Shown here: positions 36,287-45,122 of the stretch, one piece after another
Layout: each line of letters opens with the position of its first letter
How positions within the stretch are numbered: the first letter of the stretch is position 1
NCBI GenBank assembly: GCA_016783965.1
Contig: JADHVO010000004.1
Location: 400,086 to 464,085 of the forward strand
From: Alphaproteobacteria bacterium
GTDB taxonomy: Bacteria > Pseudomonadota > Alphaproteobacteria > Micropepsales > Micropepsaceae
Length of the DNA: 64,000 nt
Direction of reading: 5' to 3'
Translations under genes and position numbers: made by a program
The notes under the pieces: generated by a model
Told to the model about the DNA's origin: nothing
The model's database searches: none
The model's input: only the letters and a program-made list of their open reading frames with translations

Positions 36287-37402
36287 TTATTTCTTCGGTT
36301 GGACTATGGCGGAAGCGGGCACCAGAACAAAGCCCCGGCCGGGCAGCCCCTGGGCCCACTGGGTCACGCGTTCCACGGTGACGGGATAGAGAAATCCCGC
36401 ACCGGATGCGGTGCCATTCGCGCGCGCCCTTGCCTCGAGATCGGAGAGCTGGCGGTCGATCTCCATCGCGGTCTGGATGGAATCGATGGTGTCGGTAGCC
36501 TGCGCGAAAGACACGCCGGCGCGGGCGGCGACGTCGGGGGCGGCCGAATGGCTGGCGGCGCCGTTGTCGTAAAAGAGCAGGCCGCGGCGCGCGAGATAGG
36601 TCATCACCGGCTCGAGCGAATCGGCATCCGACATCAGCCGGCCGCCAAGCAGATTGGTGACGCCGGTGTAACCGGTGAAGCGGGTGAGCGCCCAGGCGAG
36701 GCGCTCTGTGTTCGCGTCCTCGCCGACACCGGCGCGCAGCGTGTGCGGCCCGGGATCGGAGTCGGGGAAGTCATAGGGCTCCATCGGCACTTCGAGCAGG
36801 ACCTCGTGGCCCTCGCGGCGCGCCTCGGCGACCCAGCGCTGGACGTCGCCGGCATAGGGTGCGAAGGCGACCGTGACCAGCGGCGGGAGGCTGGCCAGCG
36901 CGGCGGCGGTGGCCTTGGCGGAGATACCCAGGCCGCTGATCACGATGGCAATGCGGGGATGGCTGTTGTCGAGCACGGGCGCCGCGTAGGCGCGCATCGG
37001 TGGCGTGCCGTCGGCGCCGATCTTCGGCAGGGGGCCCTGGGCGGTGTTCTCGATCAGCTGCGGATCGGCGACGAGGGCGCGGCCGGCATAGACGGGCTGC
37101 GTGATGTTGTTGGGGACGGCGGTGGGCGGAGGCACCGGGACAGGCAGGAGCGGCGTGCCGGGCGGGGCGTTGGGCGCGGCCGCCGGACGGTCCGGCGCGG
37201 CCGGAGGGCTGGCGGCGACGGTGATGGCGGATTTCTTCTCTCGCAGGGTGAGGACGGCGACGGGCTCGACCGCCTTGCCGAAAACGAAGACCGCGACAGC
37301 GAGCAGCAGCAGGATTGCGAAGAGGCCAAGCCAGGCGAAGGCGAGCACGCGCAAGCCGCGGCTCGCGCTGGCGGGATCGCCTGTCATGCTGATGGCTGCC
37401 AT
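36287..37402 (-). CDS. Divergent polysaccharide deacetylase family protein (YibQ/DUF610)
   Basis: 371 residues from ATG 37402. One N-terminal membrane helix ([20 protein letters not shown]) is followed by a Pro/Ala-rich linker and the divergent deacetylase fold: [20 protein letters not shown], then [20 protein letters not shown] and [23 protein letters not shown] C-terminal strands. It is found next to envC, ctpA and rppH in many Proteobacteria and probably acts on envelope glycan. The catalytic His pair of true deacetylases is not evident, as usual for this family. Confidence 0.87.
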   Translation of the reverse strand: MAAISMTGDPASASRGLRVLAFAWLGLFAILLLLAVAVFVFGKAVEPVAVLTLREKKSAITVAASPPAAPDRPAAAPNAPPGTPLLPVPVPPPTAVPNNITQPVYAGRALVADPQLIENTAQGPLPKIGADGTPPMRAYAAPVLDNSHPRIAIVISGLGISAKATAAALASLPPLVTVAFAPYAGDVQRWVAEARREGHEVLLEVPMEPYDFPDSDPGPHTLRAGVGEDANTERLAWALTRFTGYTGVTNLLGGRLMSDADSLEPVMTYLARRGLLFYDNGAASHSAAPDVAARAGVSFAQATDTIDSIQTAMEIDRQLSDLEARARANGTASGAGFLYPVTVERVTQWAQGLPGRGFVLVPASAIVQPKK

Positions 37403-37491
37403 ACCGCGAAGATAACGCAAAACACAGTTACGGCGAGGTTAATGCTTTCTTTTCCGGCGCGGCATTGCCCCCACCAACCGCGCGCCTTTGA

Positions 37492-38769
37492 TCAGATGTG
37501 CCCTGGCGCTTCGTTGGCGGCGAGCGTCTTGTGCAGGAAGGCGAGCGCCATGGCGAGCTGGAAGTCGTCGTAGCTCTTGCCGGCGGGCGGCTCGATCGGC
37601 TTGCCGGGGGGCCTGGCGGGCGGACCTTCGGCGAGAAGGTGGTGTGGCAGTTCGACCTCGCGCTGGTATTCGGGCGCGCCGGGGCCGCCGGCGACGACGA
37701 TGTCGGGCACGATGCCGGTGACCTGTATCGAGCGGCCGGCCGGCGTGTAGTAGCGGGCCGTCGTCATGTGCAGCGCGCCGCCGGCACCGTTGTCGAGCGG
37801 CATGATCGACTGGACCGAACCCTTGCCGAAGGTGAGCGTGCCGAGAACGGTCGCGCGGCGATGGTCCTGGAGCGCGCCGGCCACGATCTCAGACGCCGAG
37901 GCGGTGCCGCCATTTACCAGCAACACAACCGGCTTGCCGTCCGCGATGTCGCCGTAATGGGCGTCGTAGCGCTCGACAGCGCCGGGATTGCGGCCGCGCA
38001 CCGACACGATCTCGCCCGCGTTGAGGAAATCGTCGGACACATCAATCGCCGCCTGGAGTACGCCGCCGCCATTGTTGCGCAGGTCGATGACGAAGCCCTT
38101 CAGCGAGGGGCCAATCTGCTTCTTGAGCACCGCGACGGCCATGCGCAGGTCTGGATCGGTGCGGTCGGAGAAGGCAACGATCTTCACATAGCCGACGTCG
38201 CCTTCGCGGCGATAGGTGAGGCGCTCCACCTCGATCGCCTGGCGGGTGAGCTTGAAGTCCATCCTGGCGTTGCCGCGCTGGACGGTTAGCGTGACCTCGG
38301 TACCGATGGTGCCGCGCATGCGGTTGGAGACGTCGTCGAGCGCGTGGCCGCGCATCGGCGTGCCGTCGATGGCAACCAGGATGTCGTCCTTCTTCACGCC
38401 GGCGCGGCTGGCAGGCGTGTTGTCGATCGGCTGCACCACCTTGGCGATGCCGTCGATCACGGTGATGACCAGGCCGACGCCACCATAGGCGCCGGCAGCC
38501 TTGGTCTCCATCGCGTCGAAGGTCTTGGGATCGAAGTAGGAGGAGTGCGCGTCGAGATTGGTCAGCATGCCGTCGATCGCGCCGCCGATCAGCGTGTTGT
38601 CTTCCTGCTTGTCGACGTAGTTGTCGCGCACCCGCTCGAACGCCAGGCCGAAGCGGCCGAGCTGACTGGCGGTGCCCGAGCCTATCGCGCCATAGGCGAA
38701 ATGCGAGGCGGCAGCCGCGAGGCCGAAACCCAGCACCGCGCCGAACGCGAGCAGCAGAAGCCTGTTCAT
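37492..38769 (-). CDS. S41 carboxy-terminal processing peptidase 2
   Basis: 425 residues. N-terminal signal/anchor (LLLLAFGAVLGFGLAAAASH), a helical segment with LDAHSSYFDPKTFDAMETKA, a PDZ domain (GGVGLVITVIDGIAKVVQPI, then ASRAGVKKDDILVAIDG), and the S41 core with VVLLVNGGTASASEIVAGAL containing the catalytic Ser and LTFGKGSVQSIMPL with the catalytic Lys. It is a diverged tandem paralogue of the next gene. Periplasmic, acting on tails of envelope proteins. Confidence 0.92.
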   Translation of the reverse strand: MNRLLLLAFGAVLGFGLAAAASHFAYGAIGSGTASQLGRFGLAFERVRDNYVDKQEDNTLIGGAIDGMLTNLDAHSSYFDPKTFDAMETKAAGAYGGVGLVITVIDGIAKVVQPIDNTPASRAGVKKDDILVAIDGTPMRGHALDDVSNRMRGTIGTEVTLTVQRGNARMDFKLTRQAIEVERLTYRREGDVGYVKIVAFSDRTDPDLRMAVAVLKKQIGPSLKGFVIDLRNNGGGVLQAAIDVSDDFLNAGEIVSVRGRNPGAVERYDAHYGDIADGKPVVLLVNGGTASASEIVAGALQDHRRATVLGTLTFGKGSVQSIMPLDNGAGGALHMTTARYYTPAGRSIQVTGIVPDIVVAGGPGAPEYQREVELPHHLLAEGPPARPPGKPIEPPAGKSYDDFQLAMALAFLHKTLAANEAPGHI

Positions 38770-38789
38770 CCGCCCCTAGCCCAGTCCCT

Positions 38790-40127
38790 CTAGTTCGCCG
38801 CTGCGCTCTGGTTCGGGTTGTTCAGGGCAATCTTGCCATGCAGGTAGTTGAGCGCGGTGACGAGCTGGAAGTCGTAGGGCTTGCCGTCGGCGCCGTTCTT
38901 GGGCGCCGTCGCCGGCGGGCGCAGCGGGTTCGGGTTCGGCTTGCGCGGCGGCGCGTTGTCGCCCGCGAGGTGGCCGGGAAGATCGGCCTCCGACGGACGC
39001 GCAATCTTCGGGATGTCCTCTTCGTTGCCTTCGGCGACCGCAACGTCGGGGATGATGCCCTGCGCCTGGATCGAGTGGCCGGACGGCGTGTAGTAGCGCG
39101 CCGTCGTCAGCCGCAACGCACCACCGCCTTCGCCGAGCGGGATGATGGTCTGCACCGAGCCTTTGCCGAACGAGGTCATGCCCATGATGATGGCGCGGTG
39201 GTGGTCCTGGAGCGCGCCGGCCACGATCTCCGACGCGGACGCGGTGCCGCCATTGACGAGGACCACGACCGGCTTGCCGTCGGTAATGTCGCCGCCATGG
39301 GCGTCGTAGCGCTGCGTGTCTTCGGGGTGACGGCCGCGGGTGGAGACCACCTCGCCGCCGGTCAGCAGATCGTCGGAGACTTGCACCGCCTGGTCGAGCA
39401 GGCCGCCCGGATTGTTGCGCAGGTCGAGGACGTAGCCGCGGATGCCGGGGCCGATCTGCTTCTTGAGATCGCGCACGGCGTTCTCGAGACCGCTCGCGGT
39501 GTTCTCGTTGAAGCCCGGCATGCGGATGTAGCCGATGTCGCCTTCGCGGTGCCAGCGCACTTCGTCCACCGCGACGACGGCGCGGACGAGCGTCACGTCG
39601 AACGGCTTCTTGGGCGCGGTCTTGTCGGCGGTGCGCAGGATGGTGAGCGTGATCTTGCTACCGGCCGGGCCGCGCATCTTGTCGATGGCTTCGTTGAGGT
39701 TGAGACCCTGGACCGAGCCACCATTGATCGCGGCGATGTAATCGCCGGCCTTGATGCCGGCCTTGGCGGCGGGCGTGTTGTCGATCGGCGAGACGACCTT
39801 CACCAAGCCGTTCTCCATCGTCACCTCGATGCCGACGCCGCCGAATTCGCCCTTGGTCTGGATCTGCATGTCGGCGAAGGCCTTCGCGTCCATGTAGGAG
39901 GAGTGCGGATCGAGGTTCGACACCATGCCTTCGATCGCGGCGTTGATCAGCTCGCTGTCGTCGACGGGACGGACGTAGTTGGCGCGGACGCGCTCGAACG
40001 CGTCGGAGAAAAGATCAAGCTGGCGATAGGCGCTCATGTCGTTGGCGCCGTGCGCGGCGGGAAGGATGCCGACGGCGGTGATGAAGCCGGCGATCGCGCC
40101 GATGCCAACGAATGCGTACTTCTTCAT
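38790..40127 (-). CDS. ctpA: S41 carboxy-terminal processing peptidase 1 (CtpA)
   Basis: 445 residues. N-terminal signal/anchor (YAFVGIGAIAGFITAVGILP), NLDPHSSYMDAKAFADMQIQ, PDZ with GGVGIEVTMENGLVKVVSPI, and the catalytic segments VNGGTASASEIVAGALQDHH (Ser) and SFGKGSVQTIIPLG (Lys). The order envC-ctpA is typical for Alphaproteobacteria. Its start overlaps the envC stop by four bases (ATGA), so it is co-translated with envC. A long, charged and Pro-rich region follows the protease core. Confidence 0.94.
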   Translation of the reverse strand: MKKYAFVGIGAIAGFITAVGILPAAHGANDMSAYRQLDLFSDAFERVRANYVRPVDDSELINAAIEGMVSNLDPHSSYMDAKAFADMQIQTKGEFGGVGIEVTMENGLVKVVSPIDNTPAAKAGIKAGDYIAAINGGSVQGLNLNEAIDKMRGPAGSKITLTILRTADKTAPKKPFDVTLVRAVVAVDEVRWHREGDIGYIRMPGFNENTASGLENAVRDLKKQIGPGIRGYVLDLRNNPGGLLDQAVQVSDDLLTGGEVVSTRGRHPEDTQRYDAHGGDITDGKPVVVLVNGGTASASEIVAGALQDHHRAIIMGMTSFGKGSVQTIIPLGEGGGALRLTTARYYTPSGHSIQAQGIIPDVAVAEGNEEDIPKIARPSEADLPGHLAGDNAPPRKPNPNPLRPPATAPKNGADGKPYDFQLVTALNYLHGKIALNNPNQSAAAN

Positions 40128-41350
40128 GATCTCGTTGCCTTCCCAGGGCGCGTGCCCAAAAGAGATGCGGGGCTCAACGCCCGCCCGTTCTGACGCAATT
40201 CAAAGTAAAGCTCGCCATTCTGGCCCATTTGCGGCGCATTGTTGTTTCGCATGTCTCCCGACATGACGCCCACCGGCTCGCCAGCAAGCACCTGATCGCC
40301 TGGCTTCACGACAATCTTGTCGAGGCCCGCGAGCACCAGATCGTACCCAGCGGTAACTTCGAGGATCAAGACTTGCCCGTTCTTATGGTAAGGGCCTGCA
40401 AAAAGCACCTCACAATCGGCCGGTGCGACCACCTGGGCCCCGGCGGAGGTCAAAAACGTTACGCCCGGGCCATGTTCGCCGTCCGGACCGCTGACCGGGG
40501 TTCCCACAACGGGGGGCAGGAGATTCCGGACAGTGCCAGAACCGCCGTTTTCCGCATTCACCACAACCACCTGGGTCTGCGCCGGCCGCGCGCGAAGCTC
40601 GGCGACCTTGGTCAATAAAGTCTCAAAGCTCGCTGCCTGGGCAGCGATGGTGTCGAGCCGGTCGCGCAGGAGGGCGTAGGTGGCATCGGCGTTGGACGCT
40701 TCCATCTGCTTCCTCGCGAGGAGTTGATTGAGTTCCCCATGCGCCTGGGCGAGCTGCTGCGCGTTGCGCACGCCCTCGCTGCGGCGTGCGATGAGCTGGG
40801 CGCGGTTGGCCTTGAGCGCATCAATGCGGCGGGCGAGTGCGGCGGCCCTGCCGTAGACGTCTGGCAGCGAAGCGCCGACCAGCATCGCGCCGCGCGCGGC
40901 GCCGAGTGCATCGTCGGGCTTGAGCGCAAGCGCGGGTGGCGTGTCGTGTTGCAGGCGTTCAATCACCGCAAGCAGGCGGGCGACTTCGATGCGGTCTTTC
41001 ACGAAGCCGGCAGAGAGCTTGCGGTCCTCGGCGGCGAGACGCGCGATCTCGGCATCGAGCGCGATCTTCTGTTTCTCGAGCGACTGCACGCGCTGCGCGG
41101 TGGCGATGAGCTTTTGCTGAAGGGCGCGGGCTTCGGCCCTGAGCTCATCGGCGTGCGCTTTCGCGGAGTCGACGATGGGCTTGCCCTTGGTGAGGTCGCC
41201 TTTCAGGTGGCGATATTGATCGGCGGTCGAGGGCAGTTGGCCCGCCTGATTTGCGGGAAGTGCGTGCGAGAGGTCTTCCGGATCGGCAACCGGCTGTGGC
41301 TTGGCGGCGCCAAGGAGGATCAGGCAAGCGAAGGCCGCGCCAAGGCGCAT
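40124..41350 (-). CDS. envC: Murein hydrolase activator EnvC-like (degenerate M23)
   Basis: 408 residues from ATG 41350. Signal peptide (LGAAFACLILLGAAKPQ), a long coiled coil (about 45-250, with ARALQQKLIATAQRVQSLEK), and a C-terminal LytM/M23 domain. The zinc ligands of active M23 enzymes are absent: the usual HLHFE is ELYFELRQNG. This agrees with EnvC, which activates amidases rather than cutting itself. The bases just before ATG belong to repeat copy c and provide AAGGGGAAGG as ribosome-binding site. Confidence 0.92.
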   Translation of the reverse strand: MRLGAAFACLILLGAAKPQPVADPEDLSHALPANQAGQLPSTADQYRHLKGDLTKGKPIVDSAKAHADELRAEARALQQKLIATAQRVQSLEKQKIALDAEIARLAAEDRKLSAGFVKDRIEVARLLAVIERLQHDTPPALALKPDDALGAARGAMLVGASLPDVYGRAAALARRIDALKANRAQLIARRSEGVRNAQQLAQAHGELNQLLARKQMEASNADATYALLRDRLDTIAAQAASFETLLTKVAELRARPAQTQVVVVNAENGGSGTVRNLLPPVVGTPVSGPDGEHGPGVTFLTSAGAQVVAPADCEVLFAGPYHKNGQVLILEVTAGYDLVLAGLDKIVVKPGDQVLAGEPVGVMSGDMRNNNAPQMGQNGELYFELRQNGRALSPASLLGTRPGKATRS

Positions 41351-41352
41351 GA

Positions 41353-41494
41353 CCTTCCCCTTGCGGGGAGGTCGAAATTTGCGAAGCAAATTTCGGGTCG
41401 GGGATTGCAGCGTGTAACCAGCACCCTCCCCCACCCGAAAAATCGCTTCGCTGCGGTCGCGATTTGGTCGACCTCCCCACAAGGGGGAGGTGAT
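41353..41494. repeat. Dispersed intergenic repeat, copy c: full inverted element
   Basis: 142 bases between gpmI and envC made of two inverted arms. The left arm is CTTGCGGGGAGGTCGAAATT then GCGAAGCAAATTTCGGG; the right arm, read in reverse, is CTTGTGGGGAGGTCGACCAA with GCGAAGCGATTTTTCGGG. Each arm also folds on itself. The right arm matches copies a and b. The left arm abuts the envC start. Confidence 0.85.
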
Positions 41495-41508
41495 TGTCCG
41501 AGTGCGCT

Positions 41509-43062
41509 TCAGGCGACCTTCTCCGCTTGGACTTCCACCAGCGAGTGGCCGGTCATCTGCACGGGCTTTGGGATGCCCATGAGATCGAGCAGCGTCGGGG
41601 CGACGTCGGCGAGGCGGCCATTGACGAGCTTCACGCCGGGACGTGCGTTGATGGCGATGATCGGCACATCGAGCGTGGTATGCGCGGTGTGCGGTTCGTG
41701 TGTCACCGGGTCTCTCATCATCTCGATATTTCCGTGGTCGGCGGTGACGAGCAGGACGCCGCCGGCCTTCTCCACCGCGGCGCGCAGGCGGCCGAGACAC
41801 TCGTCGATCGTGTCCACGGCATGAATCGCCGCTTCCATGATGCCGGTGTGGCCGACCATGTCGGGGTTCGCGAAATTCACGACGATGAGATCGTATTTGC
41901 CGGACTGGATGGCGCCTTCGAGCCGGGCCATCACTTCCGGCGCCGACATCTCCGGCTTGCGGTCGTAGGTCGAGACCTTCGGCGAGGGGACGAGGATGCG
42001 GTCTTCGCCGTCGAACTGCGTCTCGCGCCCGCCGTTCAGGAAGAAGGTAACATGGGCATATTTCTCGGTCTCGGCGATGCGCAGTTGCTTGAGCCCGCGT
42101 TCGGCGGCGATCTGGCCGAGCGTCTCGGTGATGTTCTCGGCCGGGAAGATGGCGGCCATCAGCTTGTTCAACTCGTCTGAGTATTCCGTCATGCCGGCGG
42201 CGGCGGAGAAGCGCACGACGCGGCGGCGATCGAAGCCTTCAAAGCCGGGATCGAGCAGCGCGAGCGAGATCTCTCGTGCGCGGTCGGCGCGGAAATTGGC
42301 GAAGATCAGCGCGTCGCCGCCGGAGGCGCCGGCGTATTCGCCGATCACGCAGGGCACGACGAATTCATCGGTGACGCCGCCGTCGTAAGACGTCGTGATC
42401 GCGAGTTCGGGCGTGTCGAACTTTTCGCCGCGCGCGTCGACGATGGCGTCGTACGCCTTGACGACACGCTCCCAGCGTTTGTCGCGGTCCATGGCGTAGT
42501 AGCGGCCGCTCACGGTGGCGATGCGCACGCCGGGAAGACCGGCGATGGATTTCTCGAATGAGGAAAGAAAGCCGGGCGCGGATTTGGGCGGCGTGTCGCG
42601 GCCGTCGAGAAAGGCGTGGACGAACACGGGAAGGCCCGCGGCGCTGATCGCCTTCACCAGCGCGGTCATGTGGTCCTGGTGACTGTGCACGCCGCCGGGC
42701 GAAAGCAGGCCCATGACATGCACGGCCCTATTGGCGGCTTTGGCCTTCGCGATCATGTCGCGCAGGACGGGGCGGCCGTTGAAGCTGCCGTCTTCGATGG
42801 CGACGTCGATGCGCGGCAGGTCCTGCGCCACGACGCGGCCGGCGCCGATGTTCATGTGCCCGACCTCGGAATTGCCCATCTGGCCGGTGGGGAGACCGAC
42901 GGCGCGGCCCGACGTGGCGAGCAGCGCGTGCGGACTATCGGCCAGCATGCGGGTGTAGTTGGGGGTCCTGGCGGCGGCGATGGCATTGTCCTGCGTCTCC
43001 GGACGCCAGCCCCAGCCGTCGAGGATGCACAGAACGGCAGGACGGGGACGGGACGCGGGCAT
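41509..43062 (-). CDS. gpmI: 2,3-bisphosphoglycerate-independent phosphoglycerate mutase
   Basis: 517 residues, normal GpmI length. Metal and phosphoserine motifs are present: LCILDGWGWRPETQDNAI at the start, MGNSEVGHMNIGAGRVVAQD with the catalytic Ser, and HDG-type later motifs VLLVTADHGNIEMM and HTAHTTLDVPIIAI. The enzyme interconverts 3- and 2-phosphoglycerate in glycolysis and needs Mn. It is the first gene of the envelope-related minus-strand series, a usual order in this class. Confidence 0.97.
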   Translation of the reverse strand: MPASRPRPAVLCILDGWGWRPETQDNAIAAARTPNYTRMLADSPHALLATSGRAVGLPTGQMGNSEVGHMNIGAGRVVAQDLPRIDVAIEDGSFNGRPVLRDMIAKAKAANRAVHVMGLLSPGGVHSHQDHMTALVKAISAAGLPVFVHAFLDGRDTPPKSAPGFLSSFEKSIAGLPGVRIATVSGRYYAMDRDKRWERVVKAYDAIVDARGEKFDTPELAITTSYDGGVTDEFVVPCVIGEYAGASGGDALIFANFRADRAREISLALLDPGFEGFDRRRVVRFSAAAGMTEYSDELNKLMAAIFPAENITETLGQIAAERGLKQLRIAETEKYAHVTFFLNGGRETQFDGEDRILVPSPKVSTYDRKPEMSAPEVMARLEGAIQSGKYDLIVVNFANPDMVGHTGIMEAAIHAVDTIDECLGRLRAAVEKAGGVLLVTADHGNIEMMRDPVTHEPHTAHTTLDVPIIAINARPGVKLVNGRLADVAPTLLDLMGIPKPVQMTGHSLVEVQAEKVA

Positions 43063-43204
43063 GACGGATTCCTAGCGCGGGATATGGGCGGAAAATAGGA
43101 AGGGCCGGTGCTTATGTCCAACTCCGCTTGGGGCGAGCAAAAACGCCGGTGAGCCATGCATTTGAGCGGGTTTGCCCGGGCCTGGTTCCACCTATCTTTC
43201 ACGC

Positions 43205-44482
43205 ATGTCCTCTGCGTTCGTGATTCCGCGGTCGTCGAAGCGGCCTTATGCGATCTTTGTCGTCGCGATCGTTTTCCTGTGCCTGCTGGCGGCGGCGGGG
43301 CTGAGGGCTTCGCCGTCGGTGCTGATGGTGCCGTGGGAGAAGTCGTTCGGATGGTCGCGGGCGACGATCTCTTTCGCGGCAGCAACGGGCATTTGCCTGT
43401 TCGGGTTGACCGGTCCGTTCGCCGCCGCGGCAATGCAGCGGTTCGGCGTGCGCGTGACGGTGATGTCGGCGCTGGCGCTGATGAGCGGAGCTACGGCCGC
43501 GAGCCTCTGGATGACGTCGGCCTGGCAGTTGATCCTGCTGTGGGGCGTATTGTCGGGGGTGGGCAGCGGATGCATCGCCAACGTGCTGTCGGCGACGATC
43601 GCGAACCGCTGGTTCATGACCAATCGCGGGCTGGTGACGGGATTGCTGGCGGCCAGCACCTCGACCGGGACGCTGATCTTCTTTCCGGCGCTGTCGGCCA
43701 TCCTCGAGCATGGGACGTGGAAGACGGTCGTGGTGGTGGTGTCGTGCGGGCTGGCCGGGCTGATCCCGCTGGTGCTGTTCTTCCTGCCCGAGCAGCCAGG
43801 CGACCTCGGCCAAACGCCGTTCGGCGCGGGTGCGGATCATCCCGCGGCGGTGCCATCGAAGGCCAACCCATTGCGAACGGCGTTCGGTGCGCTGGCCGAA
43901 GGCGCGCGGAGCCGCGATTTCTGGCTGCTGGCGGGGACGTTCTTCGTGTGCGGCCTGACCACCAACGGGCTGGTGGGGACGCACATGATCGCGCTGTGCT
44001 CAGATCACGGGCTGGCGGAGGTCACGGCGGGCAGCCTGCTGGCGATGATGGGGCTGTTTGACCTGGTGGGCACCACGGCATCGGGCTGGCTGACGGATCG
44101 GTTCGATCCGCGCAAGCTGCTGTTCGCCTATTACGGGCTGCGCGGGCTGTCGCTGATCTACCTGCCCCATGCGGACTTCACGTTCTACGGGCTGTCGTTC
44201 TTCGCGGTGTTCTATGGGCTGGACTGGATCGCAACCGTGCCGCCGACGCTGGCGCTGGCGAACAGGGCGTTCGGTGAACAGCGTGCGCCGGTGATCTTCG
44301 GCTGGATCTCGGCCAGCCATCAGCTGGGTGCGGCAACGGCCGCGGCGTTGGCCGGGGCGTCGCGGACGGCGAGCGGGTCCTACCTCGAGGCGTTCGTGGT
44401 GGCGGGCGCAGTGGCCGTCGGCGCCGCGGTGGCGTCGCTGTTCATTGCGACCGGGCGGCGGCCTGCCGCGGCGGCCGCCTGA
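43205..44482 (+). CDS. MFS transporter
   Basis: 425 residues from ATG 43205 with about twelve transmembrane helices (for example AIFVVAIVFLCLLAAAGLRA, GATAASLWMTSAWQLILLWG, TVVVVVSCGLAGLIPLVLFF). A loop of the MFS type (LTDRFDPRKLLFAYYGLRGL) lies between helices 8 and 9. It resembles the oxalate/formate and monocarboxylate-porter branch, with no clear substrate. Its stop directly abuts the convergent small secreted protein gene. Confidence 0.9.
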   Translation: MSSAFVIPRSSKRPYAIFVVAIVFLCLLAAAGLRASPSVLMVPWEKSFGWSRATISFAAATGICLFGLTGPFAAAAMQRFGVRVTVMSALALMSGATAASLWMTSAWQLILLWGVLSGVGSGCIANVLSATIANRWFMTNRGLVTGLLAASTSTGTLIFFPALSAILEHGTWKTVVVVVSCGLAGLIPLVLFFLPEQPGDLGQTPFGAGADHPAAVPSKANPLRTAFGALAEGARSRDFWLLAGTFFVCGLTTNGLVGTHMIALCSDHGLAEVTAGSLLAMMGLFDLVGTTASGWLTDRFDPRKLLFAYYGLRGLSLIYLPHADFTFYGLSFFAVFYGLDWIATVPPTLALANRAFGEQRAPVIFGWISASHQLGAATAAALAGASRTASGSYLEAFVVAGAVAVGAAVASLFIATGRRPAAAAA

Positions 44483-44896
44483 TCATTCGGGAATCGTCAG
44501 GCTGAAGCCAACCGCCTGCGTCGTGCCGGTGCTGGTAGAGGCGCCATAATATTTCAGACGGAGCTTGGCATCGCCCGCATTGAGCAAATCGGTCTGTAGC
44601 GGGTCGCCCCAGGTGTCGCCGGCGTGGCTCTGCACGCCGCTGTCGGAGCCTTGCGTGGCGGACGGGCTCCCCGAGACGTAGGTCGGCTGGATCGTGATGG
44701 GCGTGCCAACGGGGCCAGCACCACCGGCGCCGGGCGCGATACCGCCGCCAACGCCGGGAAGAAGGCCGACCGCGCCTGTCACACCCGCGAGGGCATTGGT
44801 TACGACGCCCAATCCGGCCGCCGAGGCACTGACCGGGACGGCCATGAGCAGGCAGGCAACAACCGACAACGAAGCCGTACGACGCGACAGACGCAT
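44483..44896 (-). CDS. Small secreted protein of unknown function
   Basis: 137 residues. The signal peptide (ASLSVVACLLMAVPVSASAA) is clear. The mature part starts Gly/Ala-rich (LLPGVGGGIAPGAGGAGPVG), then polar with Ser/Thr and Gly, ending in a short beta-like piece KLRLKYYGASTSTGTTQAVG. No cysteine in the mature part, no repeat. I do not recognise a family. It is convergent with the MFS gene and divergent from the flgI operon. Confidence 0.7.
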   Translation of the reverse strand: MRLSRRTASLSVVACLLMAVPVSASAAGLGVVTNALAGVTGAVGLLPGVGGGIAPGAGGAGPVGTPITIQPTYVSGSPSATQGSDSGVQSHAGDTWGDPLQTDLLNAGDAKLRLKYYGASTSTGTTQAVGFSLTIPE

Positions 44897-45065
44897 GGAA
44901 CTTCCCCTTCCGCCGTTACGTAAAACGCCCGTGAGCGCAAAGCGTTCCCGATGGAAAACCGGCGGCTAACGATCCTTGCCGGGAAAAACCTGCCGATAGG
45001 GGGCAATTGACACACGGTTGACCATGTAAGCTACTGAAATATCAAATATATTCTCCTCCAGCCGG

Positions 45066-45081
45066 TGGCATGGGTCTGGCA
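45066..45081 (+). promoter_or_regulatory. Sigma-54 (-24/-12) promoter of the flgI operon
   Basis: TGGCATGGGTCTGGCA: GG and GC are 12 bases apart and most positions of TGGCACG-N4-TTGCA fit. The expected start near 45092 gives a leader of about 31 bases before flgI, almost the same as at flgF. Confidence 0.75.
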
Positions 45082-45122
45082 GGGGCATCTGCCGGAAAAG
45101 TCTGTCGAGCAGAAGCCGACCT

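Noticed and set aside
45075..45092. Second possible sigma-54 site TGGCAGGGGCATCTGC
   Set aside because: GG to GC distance is 13, one base too long; the overlapping site at 45066-45081 has correct spacing.
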